Assembly (NCBI GenBank): GCA_035445085.1
Contig: DAOMQA010000006.1
Location: forward strand, 62,001 to 126,000
Origin: JBDHXE01 sp035445085
GTDB taxonomy: Bacteria > Bacteroidota > Ignavibacteria > Kapaibacteriales > UBA2268
Reading direction: 5' to 3'
Length of the DNA stretch: 64,000 bases
Shown: positions 1 through 8,300 of the stretch, one piece after another
Layout: each line of letters starts with the position of its first letter
Position numbering within the stretch: position 1 is the first letter of the stretch
The notes under the pieces: generated by a model
What the model was told of the DNA's origin: nothing
Databases searched by the model: none
What the model saw: the letters and a program-made list of their open reading frames with translations, nothing else
Translations under genes and position numbers: made by a program

Positions 1-507
1 ATCTATATATTTTAAAGGGTTAACTTTTAGAGCATCTGATAAATCTTTCATTTCGGAAGCAAATAAAATTGTTCCATGTTGAAGCACTCTATTCTTTAAT
101 ACGTGGACTGCATTCCCAGAGAATTTTTTACCGTCTATGGTTAAGTCATTTCTACCTTCAAACTTAGCTGGAACATCTAACGAGTTTAATACTTCAATGA
201 TAGGTAAGGTGTATTTTTGAAAGTCAACTAATTTCCCTTCGGTAGAATTAACGATAAATGTAAAATTTAAATTACCTAAATCGTGAAATACCGCTCCACC
301 ACCCGAAAGTCTTCTAACGACTTTAATATTTTTATTTCGTACTACATCTAAATTGATTTCAGCTAAAGTATTTTGATGTTTGCCAACAATGATGGCATTA
401 TCATTTCTCCAAAGCATAAATATATCATCATTGAATTTATGAAATAGGTAATCTTCTGTTGCCATATTAAAGTAAGGGTCGGTAGAATTATTATATATAC
501 AAAGCAT
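1..507 (-). CDS. lplA: Lipoate-protein ligase A (5' part, runs off window)
   Basis: Attaches lipoate to the lipoyl domains of 2-oxoacid dehydrogenases and the glycine cleavage H protein. The reverse strand from an ATG at 507 reads openly for 169 codons to the window edge, so the C-terminal half is missing. The protein begins MLCIYNNSTDPYFNMATEDY, typical of LplA, and carries the family signature RRLSGGGAVFHDLGNLNFTF at about residues 65-84, then a GRNDLTIDGKKFSGNA segment that forms part of the lipoyl-AMP pocket. The gene is divergent from the exporter at 638 with about 130 bases between them. The family call is secure; ligase versus the closely related octanoyl-transfer enzymes cannot be settled on this half alone. 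Confidence 0.85.
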   Translation of the reverse strand, partial: MLCIYNNSTDPYFNMATEDYLFHKFNDDIFMLWRNDNAIIVGKHQNTLAEINLDVVRNKNIKVVRRLSGGGAVFHDLGNLNFTFIVNSTEGKLVDFQKYTLPIIEVLNSLDVPAKFEGRNDLTIDGKKFSGNAVHVLKNRVLQHGTILFASEMKDLSDALKVNPLKYID

Positions 508-637
508 TTTTATCTCAAAAAAATTATTTAATAAAGCTCATTGAAGCTATAATAACGTATCAAAGTAAAAATTATAGTAAATTATTATTTTTTCCTATAT
601 TATTTAACTATTTTGGCTACTTTAATAAGTTATCAAA

Positions 638-1573
638 ATGAATATTTTAAGAAATAGTACAATTAATAGGATTATTTATCTGTCTTTGGGCGCCCTATGC
701 TTGTTCCCTATAATGTCGCCACCATTCGCCTTATTTTTGGGGATAGTTGTAACGCAATTGTTTGAGCATCCATACCCCAAATTAAATAAAAAATTAACTA
801 AATATTTACTCCAAATTTCTGTTGTAGGTTTAGGATTTGGCATAAATTTACAAACTGCATTAAAAGCAGGGAGTGAGGGGCTTATATTTACAATTATCTC
901 AATTAGTACTACTATATTAATAGGGTATTTATTAGGTAAGTTCTTGAAAGTTGATAAGGTGATATCTTACTTGATATCTGGGGGTACAGCTATTTGCGGT
1001 GGTAGTGCTATTGCTGCTTTAACTCCTATTGTCAAAGCAAATGATAAGCAAGTTAGTATAGCTTTGGGAACAATATTTATTTTAAATTCTTTTGCTCTTT
1101 TTATTTTTCCACTAATAGGACATTATTTTAAATTAAGTCAATCTGATTTTGGAATATGGTGTGCTATTGCTATACACGATACTAGTTCCGTAGTAGGTGC
1201 AGCAACTATGTATGGGAGCGAAGCTTTACAAATTGCAACAACAGTAAAACTAATGAGAGCATTATGGATAATCCCTGTGGCATTTATAAGCTCACTATTA
1301 TTTAAAAGTAAAGATTCTAAAATTAATATTCCCTATTTTATTGGCTACTTTATTTTAGCGATAGTTATTAACTCATATTATCCATTAGTACAAAAAATTA
1401 ATTATATAATTGTTGATATTTCAAAATCGCTTCTTACTCTTACTTTGTTTTTAATAGGGACAAGCCTATCGAGATTAGCGTTAAAGGCAGTAGGAATTAA
1501 ACCAATAATACAAGGAATGCTTCTATGGATATTAATTTCAGTTACTTCTCTTATTGCAATATTAAATTTTTAA
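638..1573 (+). CDS. YeiH/UPF0324 family putative sulfate exporter
   Basis: Integral inner-membrane protein of 311 residues, the usual length for the YeiH family (PF03601, Cons_hypoth698), whose members are annotated as putative sulfate or sulfonate exporters without firm proof of substrate. About nine to ten hydrophobic segments are visible. The family hallmark appears as SGGTAICGGSAIAALTPIV near residues 113-131, and a second conserved stretch, AIHDTSSVVGAA, near 177-188. The start ATG has no strong Shine-Dalgarno sequence. It is divergent from lplA and followed after 90 bases by a VOC gene on the same strand. Family membership is solid; the transported substrate is unknown. Confidence 0.85.
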   Translation: MNILRNSTINRIIYLSLGALCLFPIMSPPFALFLGIVVTQLFEHPYPKLNKKLTKYLLQISVVGLGFGINLQTALKAGSEGLIFTIISISTTILIGYLLGKFLKVDKVISYLISGGTAICGGSAIAALTPIVKANDKQVSIALGTIFILNSFALFIFPLIGHYFKLSQSDFGIWCAIAIHDTSSVVGAATMYGSEALQIATTVKLMRALWIIPVAFISSLLFKSKDSKINIPYFIGYFILAIVINSYYPLVQKINYIIVDISKSLLTLTLFLIGTSLSRLALKAVGIKPIIQGMLLWILISVTSLIAILNF

Positions 1574-1663
1574 TCTATTATTGATATTTTATTGTTATTT
1601 TGTAGAATTACTAATTGATATATGCAATTAAGGTATTTATTTGATAAATATATAGGAAAAAGT

Positions 1664-2074
1664 ATGAAGATTAAATCAATTTATGTAAATCTACCAATAA
1701 AAGACTTAGTAAAAACTAAAGAATTCTGGACTAAATTAGGCTTTACATTCAATGAAGATTTCAGCGATGATAAAGCGCTATGCCTGATGTTAAATGAAGA
1801 TTCTATCTTTGCTATGCTAATAAGTGAAGCCTATTTTACAACTTTTACGAACAGGCCAATTTCAGATGGTTCAACAACGCAAGTATTATTGGCTATTGAA
1901 GTAGATAGCAAAGAAGAAGTTGATACTATAGTTAATACAGCTCTTGATAATGGAGGCAAAAGATATAGAAATGGAGAAGATTTGACTTGGATGTACTATG
2001 ATAGCTTTGAAGATATTGATGGACATCAATGGGAGGTCTTATTTACGGATATAAGTAAATTACCACAGGATTAA
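1664..2074 (+). CDS. VOC (glyoxalase/bleomycin-resistance-like) family protein
   Basis: A small single-domain protein of the vicinal oxygen chelate fold (about 136 residues from the preferred start). It begins MKIKSIYVNLPIKDLVKTKEFW, matching the first beta-alpha unit of the fold, and ends with DIDGHQWEVLF, the segment that normally supplies a metal-binding Glu. I chose the ATG at 1664 because AGGAAAAA lies directly upstream and family homology starts there; an in-frame ATG at 1622 would add 14 residues with no counterpart in the family. The fold covers lyases, dioxygenases and resistance proteins, so the reaction cannot be named. It sits 28 bases ahead of the YceI gene, possibly in one transcript. 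Confidence 0.75.
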   Translation: MKIKSIYVNLPIKDLVKTKEFWTKLGFTFNEDFSDDKALCLMLNEDSIFAMLISEAYFTTFTNRPISDGSTTQVLLAIEVDSKEEVDTIVNTALDNGGKRYRNGEDLTWMYYDSFEDIDGHQWEVLFTDISKLPQD

Positions 2075-2102
2075 TTGATATTTATAATTAAGGAGTAAAA
2101 CA

Positions 2103-2684
2103 ATGAAAAAAATATTAATAATTTTAGCATTATTATGTAGCTTGACAGCTTTTACAATAATGAATAATAGTTGGGTAAACGACCCACCTCACTCGCAGTT
2201 AGCTTTTACTGTAAAGCATTTTTCAATAAATGAAGTAACTGGCTATTTCAAAGATTTTAAAGTAGAAATAGATGCTCCAAACTTGGATTTTAATAGTGCA
2301 AAAATAAGTATGTCTGCTAATATATCGTCGATAGATACTCGCGTTGAAGCAAGAGACAATCATCTAAGAAGCCCAGATTTTTTTGATGAAGCAAAGTACC
2401 CAACACTTTCGTTCATAAGTACATCGATAAGCCAAGACGATGATGATAAAAATGAATATGATGTAGTAGGAGACTTAACGATGCATGGTATAACAAAGCA
2501 AATCAAATTAGAATTAGAATATAAAGGTAAAACAATCAATCCAACAAATAAGCAAGAGATTATAGCGTTTGTAATAAAAGGAAATTTATATCGTTCTGAT
2601 TTTGGTATAGGTAGTAAATTTGCTGATAATTTTATTAGTAATAAAGTTGAAATTAGAGGAGATGGAGAGTTTGTTAAAAGATAA
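2103..2684 (+). CDS. YceI family periplasmic lipid-binding protein
   Basis: YceI-type lipocalin-like protein (PF04264) of 193 residues with a cleavable signal peptide (KKILIILALLCSLTAF at the N-terminus). YceI proteins bind isoprenoid or other amphiphilic ligands in the periplasm. Visible family features are WVNDPPHSQLAFTVKHF near residues 24-40, the EARDNHLRSPDFFDEAKYP block near 80-98, the DLTMHGITKQIKLELEY strand pair, and the C-terminal RSDFGIGSKFADNFISNKVE. A good ribosome-binding site (AAGGAG) precedes the ATG. The 3' end overlaps the DoxX gene, which suggests translational coupling. The ligand is not deducible. Confidence 0.9.
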   Translation: MKKILIILALLCSLTAFTIMNNSWVNDPPHSQLAFTVKHFSINEVTGYFKDFKVEIDAPNLDFNSAKISMSANISSIDTRVEARDNHLRSPDFFDEAKYPTLSFISTSISQDDDDKNEYDVVGDLTMHGITKQIKLELEYKGKTINPTNKQEIIAFVIKGNLYRSDFGIGSKFADNFISNKVEIRGDGEFVKR

Positions 2685-3123
2685 TGTCAAGAAATGCCTA
2701 AATTTTATGCTAAACCCATATACAGATAATAATATCGCTGGGTTTAGCATGTTATTCCTAAGATTCTTTGTAGGTATTCTATTAATGACACATGGCTACC
2801 CAAAGCTAATGAGGCTTTTCTCTGGAGAAGAAATAATGTTTACTTCAGTTATGGGTATGACGCCTATGATGTCTATGGCGTTAGCAATGTCTGCTGAATT
2901 TATAGGAGCTATCTTAATAATTTTAGGATTCTTGACTAGGTTTGCGGCAATACCGATAATAATTACTATGTTGGTTGTTGTATTTTATGTAGATAAAGGC
3001 TTGCCGTTCGTAAAAAGTGAACTTGCAATAATGTATCTTATTTCATATACATATATATTTTTGAATGGTGCAGGCAAGCATTCGGTTGATAATTTAATAC
3101 ATCAAAAGCTATTTAATAAATAA
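2671..3123 (+). CDS. DoxX family membrane protein
   Basis: Small integral membrane protein with four hydrophobic helices and the DoxX-type motif GFSMLFLRFFVGILLMTHGYPKL near the N-terminus. Bacterial DoxX/YphA-like proteins are mostly uncharacterised; some are linked to redox or thiosulfate metabolism. The start is uncertain. A TTG at 2671 has AGAGGAG nine bases upstream and gives a 14-base overlap with the yceI gene; an ATG at 2662 sits directly against that same purine run, and an in-frame ATG at 2620 lies deeper in yceI. The overlap implies co-translation with the YceI protein. No substrate can be assigned. Confidence 0.75.
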   Translation: MLKDNVKKCLNFMLNPYTDNNIAGFSMLFLRFFVGILLMTHGYPKLMRLFSGEEIMFTSVMGMTPMMSMALAMSAEFIGAILIILGFLTRFAAIPIIITMLVVVFYVDKGLPFVKSELAIMYLISYTYIFLNGAGKHSVDNLIHQKLFNK

Positions 3124-3131
3124 AGGATACT

Positions 3132-3659
3132 TTGTTACGAATAGCCTCTTTTATGTTAATCCTATTTTTCGTCTTCAATTTATTTGGAGGGCTATTATCA
3201 TTTGTAATTTTACAAAAAAAACATCAAAAAGACGTTAAGCGTGAAATTATTAACCTCTTGTCAGACAGTGAATTAGTTACTTTCATCTTTCCAAAAGATA
3301 CAAAAGAGCAAAAGAAAACTGGTATAGTTTGGATACATAGCCAGGAATTTAGATATAAGAATAAAATGTATGATATCGTGAGGAAGTCTACAATTGGCGA
3401 TAGTATTAAATATATAGTTTACTACGACAAAAAAGAAACTAACTTGATTTCTGCATTTATTAATTCTTTTGATAGTGATGAAAGCAAGAAGCGTAATTCA
3501 AGACTATCTAATCTTAAATTATTTAAGCTAGATTATATTCAAGATAGCTTTGTTAAAATAGAGCCTACTTATAAAATAATTCAATATTATAATGATTTTA
3601 TTATTAATTATTCTTTCCTTAATATAAAGATAATTTTCAAACCACCTTGCTTTATTTAA
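3132..3659 (+). CDS. Small membrane-anchored hypothetical protein upstream of a TonB receptor
   Basis: A 175-residue protein of unknown function, probably starting at TTG 3132 with AAAGGA five bases upstream, eight bases after the DoxX stop. It has one N-terminal transmembrane segment (MLILFFVFNLFGGLLSFVIL) followed by a soluble part. The core reads EFRYKNKMYDIVRK, then a strand around YIVYYDKKETNLISAF, and the tail ends near KPPCFI. From memory, Bacteroidota genomes often carry short proteins with a similar F-x-Y-K-x-K-x-Y-D-x-V core next to TonB-dependent or metal-transport genes; that resemblance is inference. It is transcribed toward the receptor at 3812 but separated from it by two inverted repeats. 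Confidence 0.6.
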   Translation: MLRIASFMLILFFVFNLFGGLLSFVILQKKHQKDVKREIINLLSDSELVTFIFPKDTKEQKKTGIVWIHSQEFRYKNKMYDIVRKSTIGDSIKYIVYYDKKETNLISAFINSFDSDESKKRNSRLSNLKLFKLDYIQDSFVKIEPTYKIIQYYNDFIINYSFLNIKIIFKPPCFI

Positions 3660-3681
3660 TTTTCTATAAGAATACTACACT

Positions 3682-3713
3682 TTTAACATACACTTCATAA
3701 AGTATATGTTAAA
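3682..3713. repeat. Imperfect inverted repeat (hairpin 1) before the TonB receptor gene
   Basis: Arms 3682-3695 and 3700-3713 are complementary at 13 of 14 positions, with a four-base CATA loop. It lies 22 bases after the small membrane protein gene. There is no T-run behind it, so it is either a weak terminator for the upstream genes or an operator for the receptor. Confidence 0.5.
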
Positions 3714-3723
3714 TAGGTTTATA

Positions 3724-3763
3724 TAGATAATTGAGTACGTATATTGATTTACTCATTTATCTA
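3724..3763. repeat. Imperfect inverted repeat (hairpin 2) before the TonB receptor gene
   Basis: Arms 3724-3737 and 3750-3763 match at 13 of 14 positions around a 12-base loop. A T6 run follows at 3772-3777 after a short spacer, so it could act as a terminator. It also ends just upstream of a TAnnTTTG element (3779-3786), where a repressor site would fit. Confidence 0.5.
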
Positions 3764-3778
3764 AGCTTGTGTTTTTTA

Positions 3779-3786
3779 TAAATTTG
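3779..3786 (+). promoter_or_regulatory. Bacteroidota-type -7 element (TAAATTTG)
   Basis: Matches TAnnTTTG, the -7 consensus of the Bacteroidota primary sigma factor, 25 bases before the TonB receptor ATG. No clear -33 TTTG is visible at the expected spacing. Chance matches are not rare in DNA this rich in A and T. Confidence 0.3.
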
Positions 3787-3811
3787 AATTAAATATAATT
3801 ATGGAAATAAA

Positions 3812-5827
3812 ATGAAAATTTTGATAAAAATATTATTAGCCTTTACTTTAAGTGTTTATTGTCTCTTTGCAGAATCAAGCAAGGATTCACTTAAAGTTTA
3901 TAGATTAGGAGCTTTATCAGTTGATGCCTTTAAAGATAAACAAATAACTGAAAGTTCAATCTATACAATTAACTATGCAGCAATTAAAAGAACTGACTTA
4001 GTTAAATTCTCAGAAATACAACAAATAATCCCATCTGCCAGAATTAGGACAAATTCACGTGGTGAATCGTTAATATTCTTACGTGGCATAGGGGAGAGAT
4101 CTGTAGGAGTCTTTTTAGATGGTATTCCTTTAAATATAGCTTGGGATAATAGAATAGATTTGAGTATGGTGCCAAGCGATGTAATTGGTGGTATAGATGT
4201 AAATACAAACGCATCATCAATATTATTAGGCTCTAACGTGGTAGGCGGTGCTTTAAATATTAATACTTTTGAAAGAGCAAGCGAAGGTAACGGTTTTGAT
4301 CTATCGCTTAGAACTTCCAATTCTGATAATAATTCTATATCATTGACAAGTAGTAGTAGGAATGGAGCTTTTAATTCGATTATCAGCTTGTCATATAATA
4401 GTAGTATGGGTAATTTGAATCCAAATAAATTAGAGCCTTCAATTACAGGTGCTAATATTTTTAATCAGAATATTGATGATAAATATAGAACCAATACGAA
4501 TTATAAAAACTTATCATTATATACAAGAGGGGAATATAAACTATCAGATAACTTTACTATTGGCTTATCATATTTATCATATAGTGGTAGTAAAGGGGTA
4601 GCCCCAGAATATCATTTAGATTCAAATTCAGCAAGATATTGGATATATCCAGAGTTTTCTCGGAATTTAATTGGATTAAACTTAGAGTATATCCCACAAT
4701 TTGGATTTAATTCTATATTAAGAGTCAATTCGTGGTACGATAAATTTACTCAAACAATAGATTCTTATACTAATTATGATTATATGACTTTAAATGATAA
4801 ACAAAATGATAATGACAATTCGCTAGGTTTGAGACTAAATTATCAAATAGATTTATCGTCGAGTCAATACTTACTAATAGGTATAAATTATCTCAATTCT
4901 TATCATACTGAAAGATATATTATCGGAGACTTATTAGAGTATGAGCAAAATAATTTGAATATAGGACTTCAGTATGGTGGATCAATTTCTAATTTAAGTT
5001 ATAAAGTTGGTGGAGTATATGATAATTTTACAAGTCCATTAACGGGTGAATTTGTTCAAAATCGCAATTTATCTCAAAGTGATTGGGGCGCTTTTTTAAG
5101 TTTAGAGTATAAACTTACAGAGTATTTATCAGTATATAGTAATTTGAGTAGAAGAACGAGATTCCCTACTATGCGAGAGTCATATACAGGGGGACTAAAT
5201 AAATTTATAGTAAATCCAGACTTAAAAGCTGAAACAGGGGTAATTACTGATTTAGGTGCAAAATATACTCATGAAAATTTTAGTATTAATTTAAGTGCTT
5301 TCTATACAGATTATAGCAATATGATTGTAAGAATTAGATTACCAAAGGAGCAGGATTCTTTACGCCGTAGAATGAGAGTGAATATAGCAGAAGCTAACGT
5401 GATAGGAAGTACTTTAGACTTAAATACTAAAATTACGGATAAGTTATCGTTAAATGCTAACATAACTTATATGAAGTCGGAAGGAAAAGAAAGTGGAGTT
5501 ACAAAAGACTGGCTTGATAATAGACCAGAGTTTAACGGTGGCTTAGATATAAATTATAATTTTAATTTTGGATTGAGCGTTGTTGCTGAAGCCGATATTA
5601 TTGCTGGAAATTATGAGCAAAACCCAGACGATGTAAATAACAAAATAGAATTAGCTTCTAATACATTTTTTAATTTTAGATTAGCATATAATAAAATTAA
5701 TATTAATGGAGCTTTGGGTGAAGTTTATCTTAGAGCAAATAATATATTTGATAGCTATCGCGAAATACAATTAGGATTGTATGATCCCGGAAGAACTTTA
5801 TACTTAGGCTTAAAATTGTCGATTTAA
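3812..5827 (+). CDS. TonB-dependent outer membrane receptor
   Basis: A 671-residue outer-membrane gated channel. It starts with a signal peptide (ILIKILLAFTLSVYCLFA). A plug domain follows at about residues 45-155, with recognisable pieces such as IRTNSRGESLIFLRGIGERS and VFLDGIPLNIAWDNRIDLS. The rest, residues 160-671, is a run of amphipathic strands ending in RTLYLGLKLSI, a typical beta-barrel C-terminus. It lacks the N-terminal carboxypeptidase-like domain of SusC proteins and has no SusD partner, so a metal chelate, cobalamin or siderophore is more likely than a glycan. The ligand is not visible. It forms its own unit: inverted repeats and a promoter element lie upstream and a strong terminator downstream. 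Confidence 0.9.
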   Translation: MKILIKILLAFTLSVYCLFAESSKDSLKVYRLGALSVDAFKDKQITESSIYTINYAAIKRTDLVKFSEIQQIIPSARIRTNSRGESLIFLRGIGERSVGVFLDGIPLNIAWDNRIDLSMVPSDVIGGIDVNTNASSILLGSNVVGGALNINTFERASEGNGFDLSLRTSNSDNNSISLTSSSRNGAFNSIISLSYNSSMGNLNPNKLEPSITGANIFNQNIDDKYRTNTNYKNLSLYTRGEYKLSDNFTIGLSYLSYSGSKGVAPEYHLDSNSARYWIYPEFSRNLIGLNLEYIPQFGFNSILRVNSWYDKFTQTIDSYTNYDYMTLNDKQNDNDNSLGLRLNYQIDLSSSQYLLIGINYLNSYHTERYIIGDLLEYEQNNLNIGLQYGGSISNLSYKVGGVYDNFTSPLTGEFVQNRNLSQSDWGAFLSLEYKLTEYLSVYSNLSRRTRFPTMRESYTGGLNKFIVNPDLKAETGVITDLGAKYTHENFSINLSAFYTDYSNMIVRIRLPKEQDSLRRRMRVNIAEANVIGSTLDLNTKITDKLSLNANITYMKSEGKESGVTKDWLDNRPEFNGGLDINYNFNFGLSVVAEADIIAGNYEQNPDDVNNKIELASNTFFNFRLAYNKININGALGEVYLRANNIFDSYREIQLGLYDPGRTLYLGLKLSI

Positions 5828-5832
5828 TTTTG

Positions 5833-5864
5833 ACGCCGACTATGAAAATAGTCGGCGTTTTTGA
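5833..5864 (+). terminator. Rho-independent terminator of the TonB receptor gene
   Basis: A perfect 11-base-pair stem (5833-5843 with 5848-5858), GC-rich for this genome, closes a GAAA tetraloop and runs into a T5 tract, with a further T-run a few bases on. It starts five bases after the receptor stop codon. Confidence 0.92.
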
Positions 5865-5873
5865 TTTTTTTTA

Positions 5874-5881
5874 TATATTTG
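5874..5881 (+). promoter_or_regulatory. Bacteroidota-type -7 element (TATATTTG)
   Basis: TAnnTTTG match between the receptor terminator and the ppk2 start at 5904, so ppk2 likely has its own promoter. No -33 element is evident. Confidence 0.35.
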
Positions 5882-5903
5882 AAGATAATCTAATGGTAAA
5901 TAT

Positions 5904-6713
5904 ATGAAAATAGAAAATTATTTAATTGCTTCTGGTTCTAAAGTTAAATTAAGGGATTGGGACGCAGATGAATATTCAAGAAGTGATATTACTAAAGAAG
6001 AAGCAATACTCAAAACTAAAGAACTTAACCTAAAATTAGATACTATCCAAAAAATCCAAAACGCAGAAAAAAAACATAAGATATTAATTGTATTCCAAGG
6101 AATGGATACAAGTGGTAAAGATGGTGCTATTAGAAATGTGTTTAATAGCGTAAACCCTAGCGGGGTATATGTTGCCCATTTTGGTTCTCCATCAAAAGAT
6201 GAGTTATCAAAAGATTTCTTATGGCGTATACATAATAAGATACCTGCAAAAGGTGAAATGGTAATTTTTAACCGCTCTCATTATGAAGATGTATTAATTG
6301 TAAGAGTGCAGAAACTTGCTCCTGATTCAGTGTGGAAAAAACGCTTTTCACATATCATAAATTTTGAAAAAATGCTATTTGATGAGGGGACAACAATTTA
6401 TAAATTCTTCTTAAATATAAGTAAGGACGAGCAAAGAAAAAGATTACAATCTAGAATTGATAATCCTACTAAGCGTTGGAAATTAGACCCTAGTGATTTT
6501 ATTGATAGGGAGAGGTGGAATGAATATATTAAAGCATACGAAGACGTGTTATCTAAAACAAGTAAATCGTATGCTCCATGGTATATAATACCAGCTAATA
6601 AGAAGTGGTATCGTGATTTAATTATCTCTACAATCTTGGAAAAGGAGCTAAGTAAAATGAAAATGAAGTTTCCAGAGCCAAAAGAAGATTATTCGGGAAT
6701 AATAATTAAATAA
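5904..6713 (+). CDS. Polyphosphate kinase 2 family nucleotide phosphotransferase
   Basis: Transfers phosphate between polyphosphate and nucleotides. The 269-residue single-domain protein has the PPK2 Walker A motif GMDTSGKDG near residues 67-75, followed by VFNSVNPSGVYVAHFGSPS, a lid/Walker B region FNRSHYEDVLIVRV near 121-134, and a C-terminal YAPWYIIPANKKWYRD. The order and spelling of these motifs are closest, from memory, to class III enzymes such as Meiothermus ruber PPK2, which can phosphorylate both AMP and ADP; the class call is inference. It is convergent with ispH, with only five bases between the two stop codons and no visible terminator there. Confidence 0.9.
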   Translation: MKIENYLIASGSKVKLRDWDADEYSRSDITKEEAILKTKELNLKLDTIQKIQNAEKKHKILIVFQGMDTSGKDGAIRNVFNSVNPSGVYVAHFGSPSKDELSKDFLWRIHNKIPAKGEMVIFNRSHYEDVLIVRVQKLAPDSVWKKRFSHIINFEKMLFDEGTTIYKFFLNISKDEQRKRLQSRIDNPTKRWKLDPSDFIDRERWNEYIKAYEDVLSKTSKSYAPWYIIPANKKWYRDLIISTILEKELSKMKMKFPEPKEDYSGIIIK

Positions 6714-6718
6714 AAGAA

Positions 6719-7627
6719 TTAATTATTATTTGGTTCGGGGAATCGGTTTTCGATTTCTTCTTTAACTTTTTCCATATACCACATTGGAGTACTTGTAGCT
6801 CCCGCTATACCAACAGTTTCAGCGCCGTCAAACCACTGCCAATCAATTTCTTCAATTTTTTCAACAAAATAGCTCTTTGGGTTCTCTTTTAAGCAAGAGC
6901 TAAACAAAGATTTACCATTTGAAGATGCTTTACCTGATACAAAGATTAGTACATCATTATTCCGAGCGAACTCTTTAAATGGTTCTTCTCTACTCGTTAC
7001 GGCACGGCAAGTAGTATTCCTAGATAATAATTTATCATCGACAGCTCCTAAATTAATCAAATCAACAATTTTATCTTGTAGATATTCTTCTATCTTGAAG
7101 AATAAAGACTTATCCATTGTGGTTTGAGACATAAGGACAGTTTTTTGATCGAAAGTAGTAATCTGCATTACTTCTTCCATAGTTTTTACAACTATACATT
7201 CATCATTACAAACACCTCGCAAGCCAATAACTTCAGGGTGTTCTTTTTTTCCAAAAATAATTATTTGAAACCCTTGATCGTGATACTTTCTTACTCTATT
7301 TTGTAAATTGGTTACTAATGGGCAAGTTGCGTCTACATAATTTATATTGAGGTCTTTAAACTTCTTATATGTTGATGGCGGCTCGCCGTGTGCTCTAATG
7401 ATAATATTGGCATCTTTATCATTTTTAACAACTTCCTCAAGATCAGCATGCGAAATTGTCTTTAATCCCTTTTGTGCTAACCTATCAATTTCCATAGGGT
7501 TGTGAATAATATTACCTAAAATATAGGTATGTTCGCCTTTGTTATGTTGAAGGGTATCTTCTGCTATGTCTACAGTTCTAACAACACCCCAACAAAAGCC
7601 AGATTTACTATTAATTGAAACTTTCAT
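6719..7627 (-). CDS. ispH: 4-Hydroxy-3-methylbut-2-enyl diphosphate reductase
   Basis: Last step of the MEP isoprenoid pathway, reducing HMBPP to IPP and DMAPP with a [4Fe-4S] cluster. The 302-residue protein shows the three cluster cysteines: C12 in KSGFCWGV, the Cys of DATCPLVTNLQ near residue 102, and the Cys of RNTTCRAVTSRE near 207. The substrate-binding motifs GNIIHNP, IIRAHGEPP and GIAGATSTP are also present. It is the distal gene of the long envelope run and starts one base after the cmk stop, so it is co-transcribed with it. IspH feeds the isoprenoid pool used by UppS (17272-18117) and the polyprenyl synthase (30908-31879). Confidence 0.95.
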   Translation of the reverse strand: MKVSINSKSGFCWGVVRTVDIAEDTLQHNKGEHTYILGNIIHNPMEIDRLAQKGLKTISHADLEEVVKNDKDANIIIRAHGEPPSTYKKFKDLNINYVDATCPLVTNLQNRVRKYHDQGFQIIIFGKKEHPEVIGLRGVCNDECIVVKTMEEVMQITTFDQKTVLMSQTTMDKSLFFKIEEYLQDKIVDLINLGAVDDKLLSRNTTCRAVTSREEPFKEFARNNDVLIFVSGKASSNGKSLFSSCLKENPKSYFVEKIEEIDWQWFDGAETVGIAGATSTPMWYMEKVKEEIENRFPEPNNN

Positions 7628-7628
7628 T

Positions 7629-8300
7629 TTAATCTAATATAATTTTATTAGCTAAATCAATAACTTTATTTGTTTGCTCAATAATTGTAAGGTTTGAAGT
7701 ATCAATCTCAATAGCATCTTCAGCTTTCTTTAAAGGAGATATATTTCTTGAGCTATCATATAAATCTCGGTCTGAAATTAATTTCTCAACTTCACTTATT
7801 GTTACTTCCATACCTTTTTTAGTCATTTCCAAATATCTTCGCTCTGCACGTGCTTGTATAGACGCAATAAGATAGATTTTAAGTTCGGCGTTTGGAAAAA
7901 CAACTGTTCCAATATCACGACCATCCATAACCACTCCACCAGACTTACCCATTTCTCTTTGTTGAGCCACCATTAGCTCTCTTACGTAAGCATCTGCACT
8001 TACAGGGCTTACAAACTTAGTAACATCAGGAGTTCGTATTGCATCGCTAACATCAACGCCATTTAAAAAAGTTTTCTGCCCGTCTATAGACTGCTTCAGT
8101 TCTATTTTAGATTGGTCAGAGATAGTATGTAAATTTTCGGGCGTTAATTCTAAACCTGCCTGGAGCCATGCTAAAGTTATTGCTCTATACATAGCTCCAG
8201 TATCTATATATATATAATTTAACTTTTCAGCTATTATTTTAGCTGATGACGATTTACCAGACCCTGCTGGACCATCAATTGCAATGATAATCTTTTTCAT
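7629..8300 (-). CDS. cmk: Cytidylate kinase
   Basis: Phosphorylates CMP and dCMP with ATP. The 223-residue protein starts with the P-loop IAIDGPAGSGKSSSAK, then IDTGAMYRAITLAW, and has MDGRDIGTVVFP and RAERRYLEM, which belong to the CMP-binding and lid regions of the short bacterial Cmk type. The start codon lies 26 bases inside the upstream HAD gene in another frame, so translation is probably coupled. The same pair, cmk followed by ispH, occurs in other bacteria (established knowledge, from memory). Confidence 0.95.
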   Translation of the reverse strand: MKKIIIAIDGPAGSGKSSSAKIIAEKLNYIYIDTGAMYRAITLAWLQAGLELTPENLHTISDQSKIELKQSIDGQKTFLNGVDVSDAIRTPDVTKFVSPVSADAYVRELMVAQQREMGKSGGVVMDGRDIGTVVFPNAELKIYLIASIQARAERRYLEMTKKGMEVTISEVEKLISDRDLYDSSRNISPLKKAEDAIEIDTSNLTIIEQTNKVIDLANKIILD

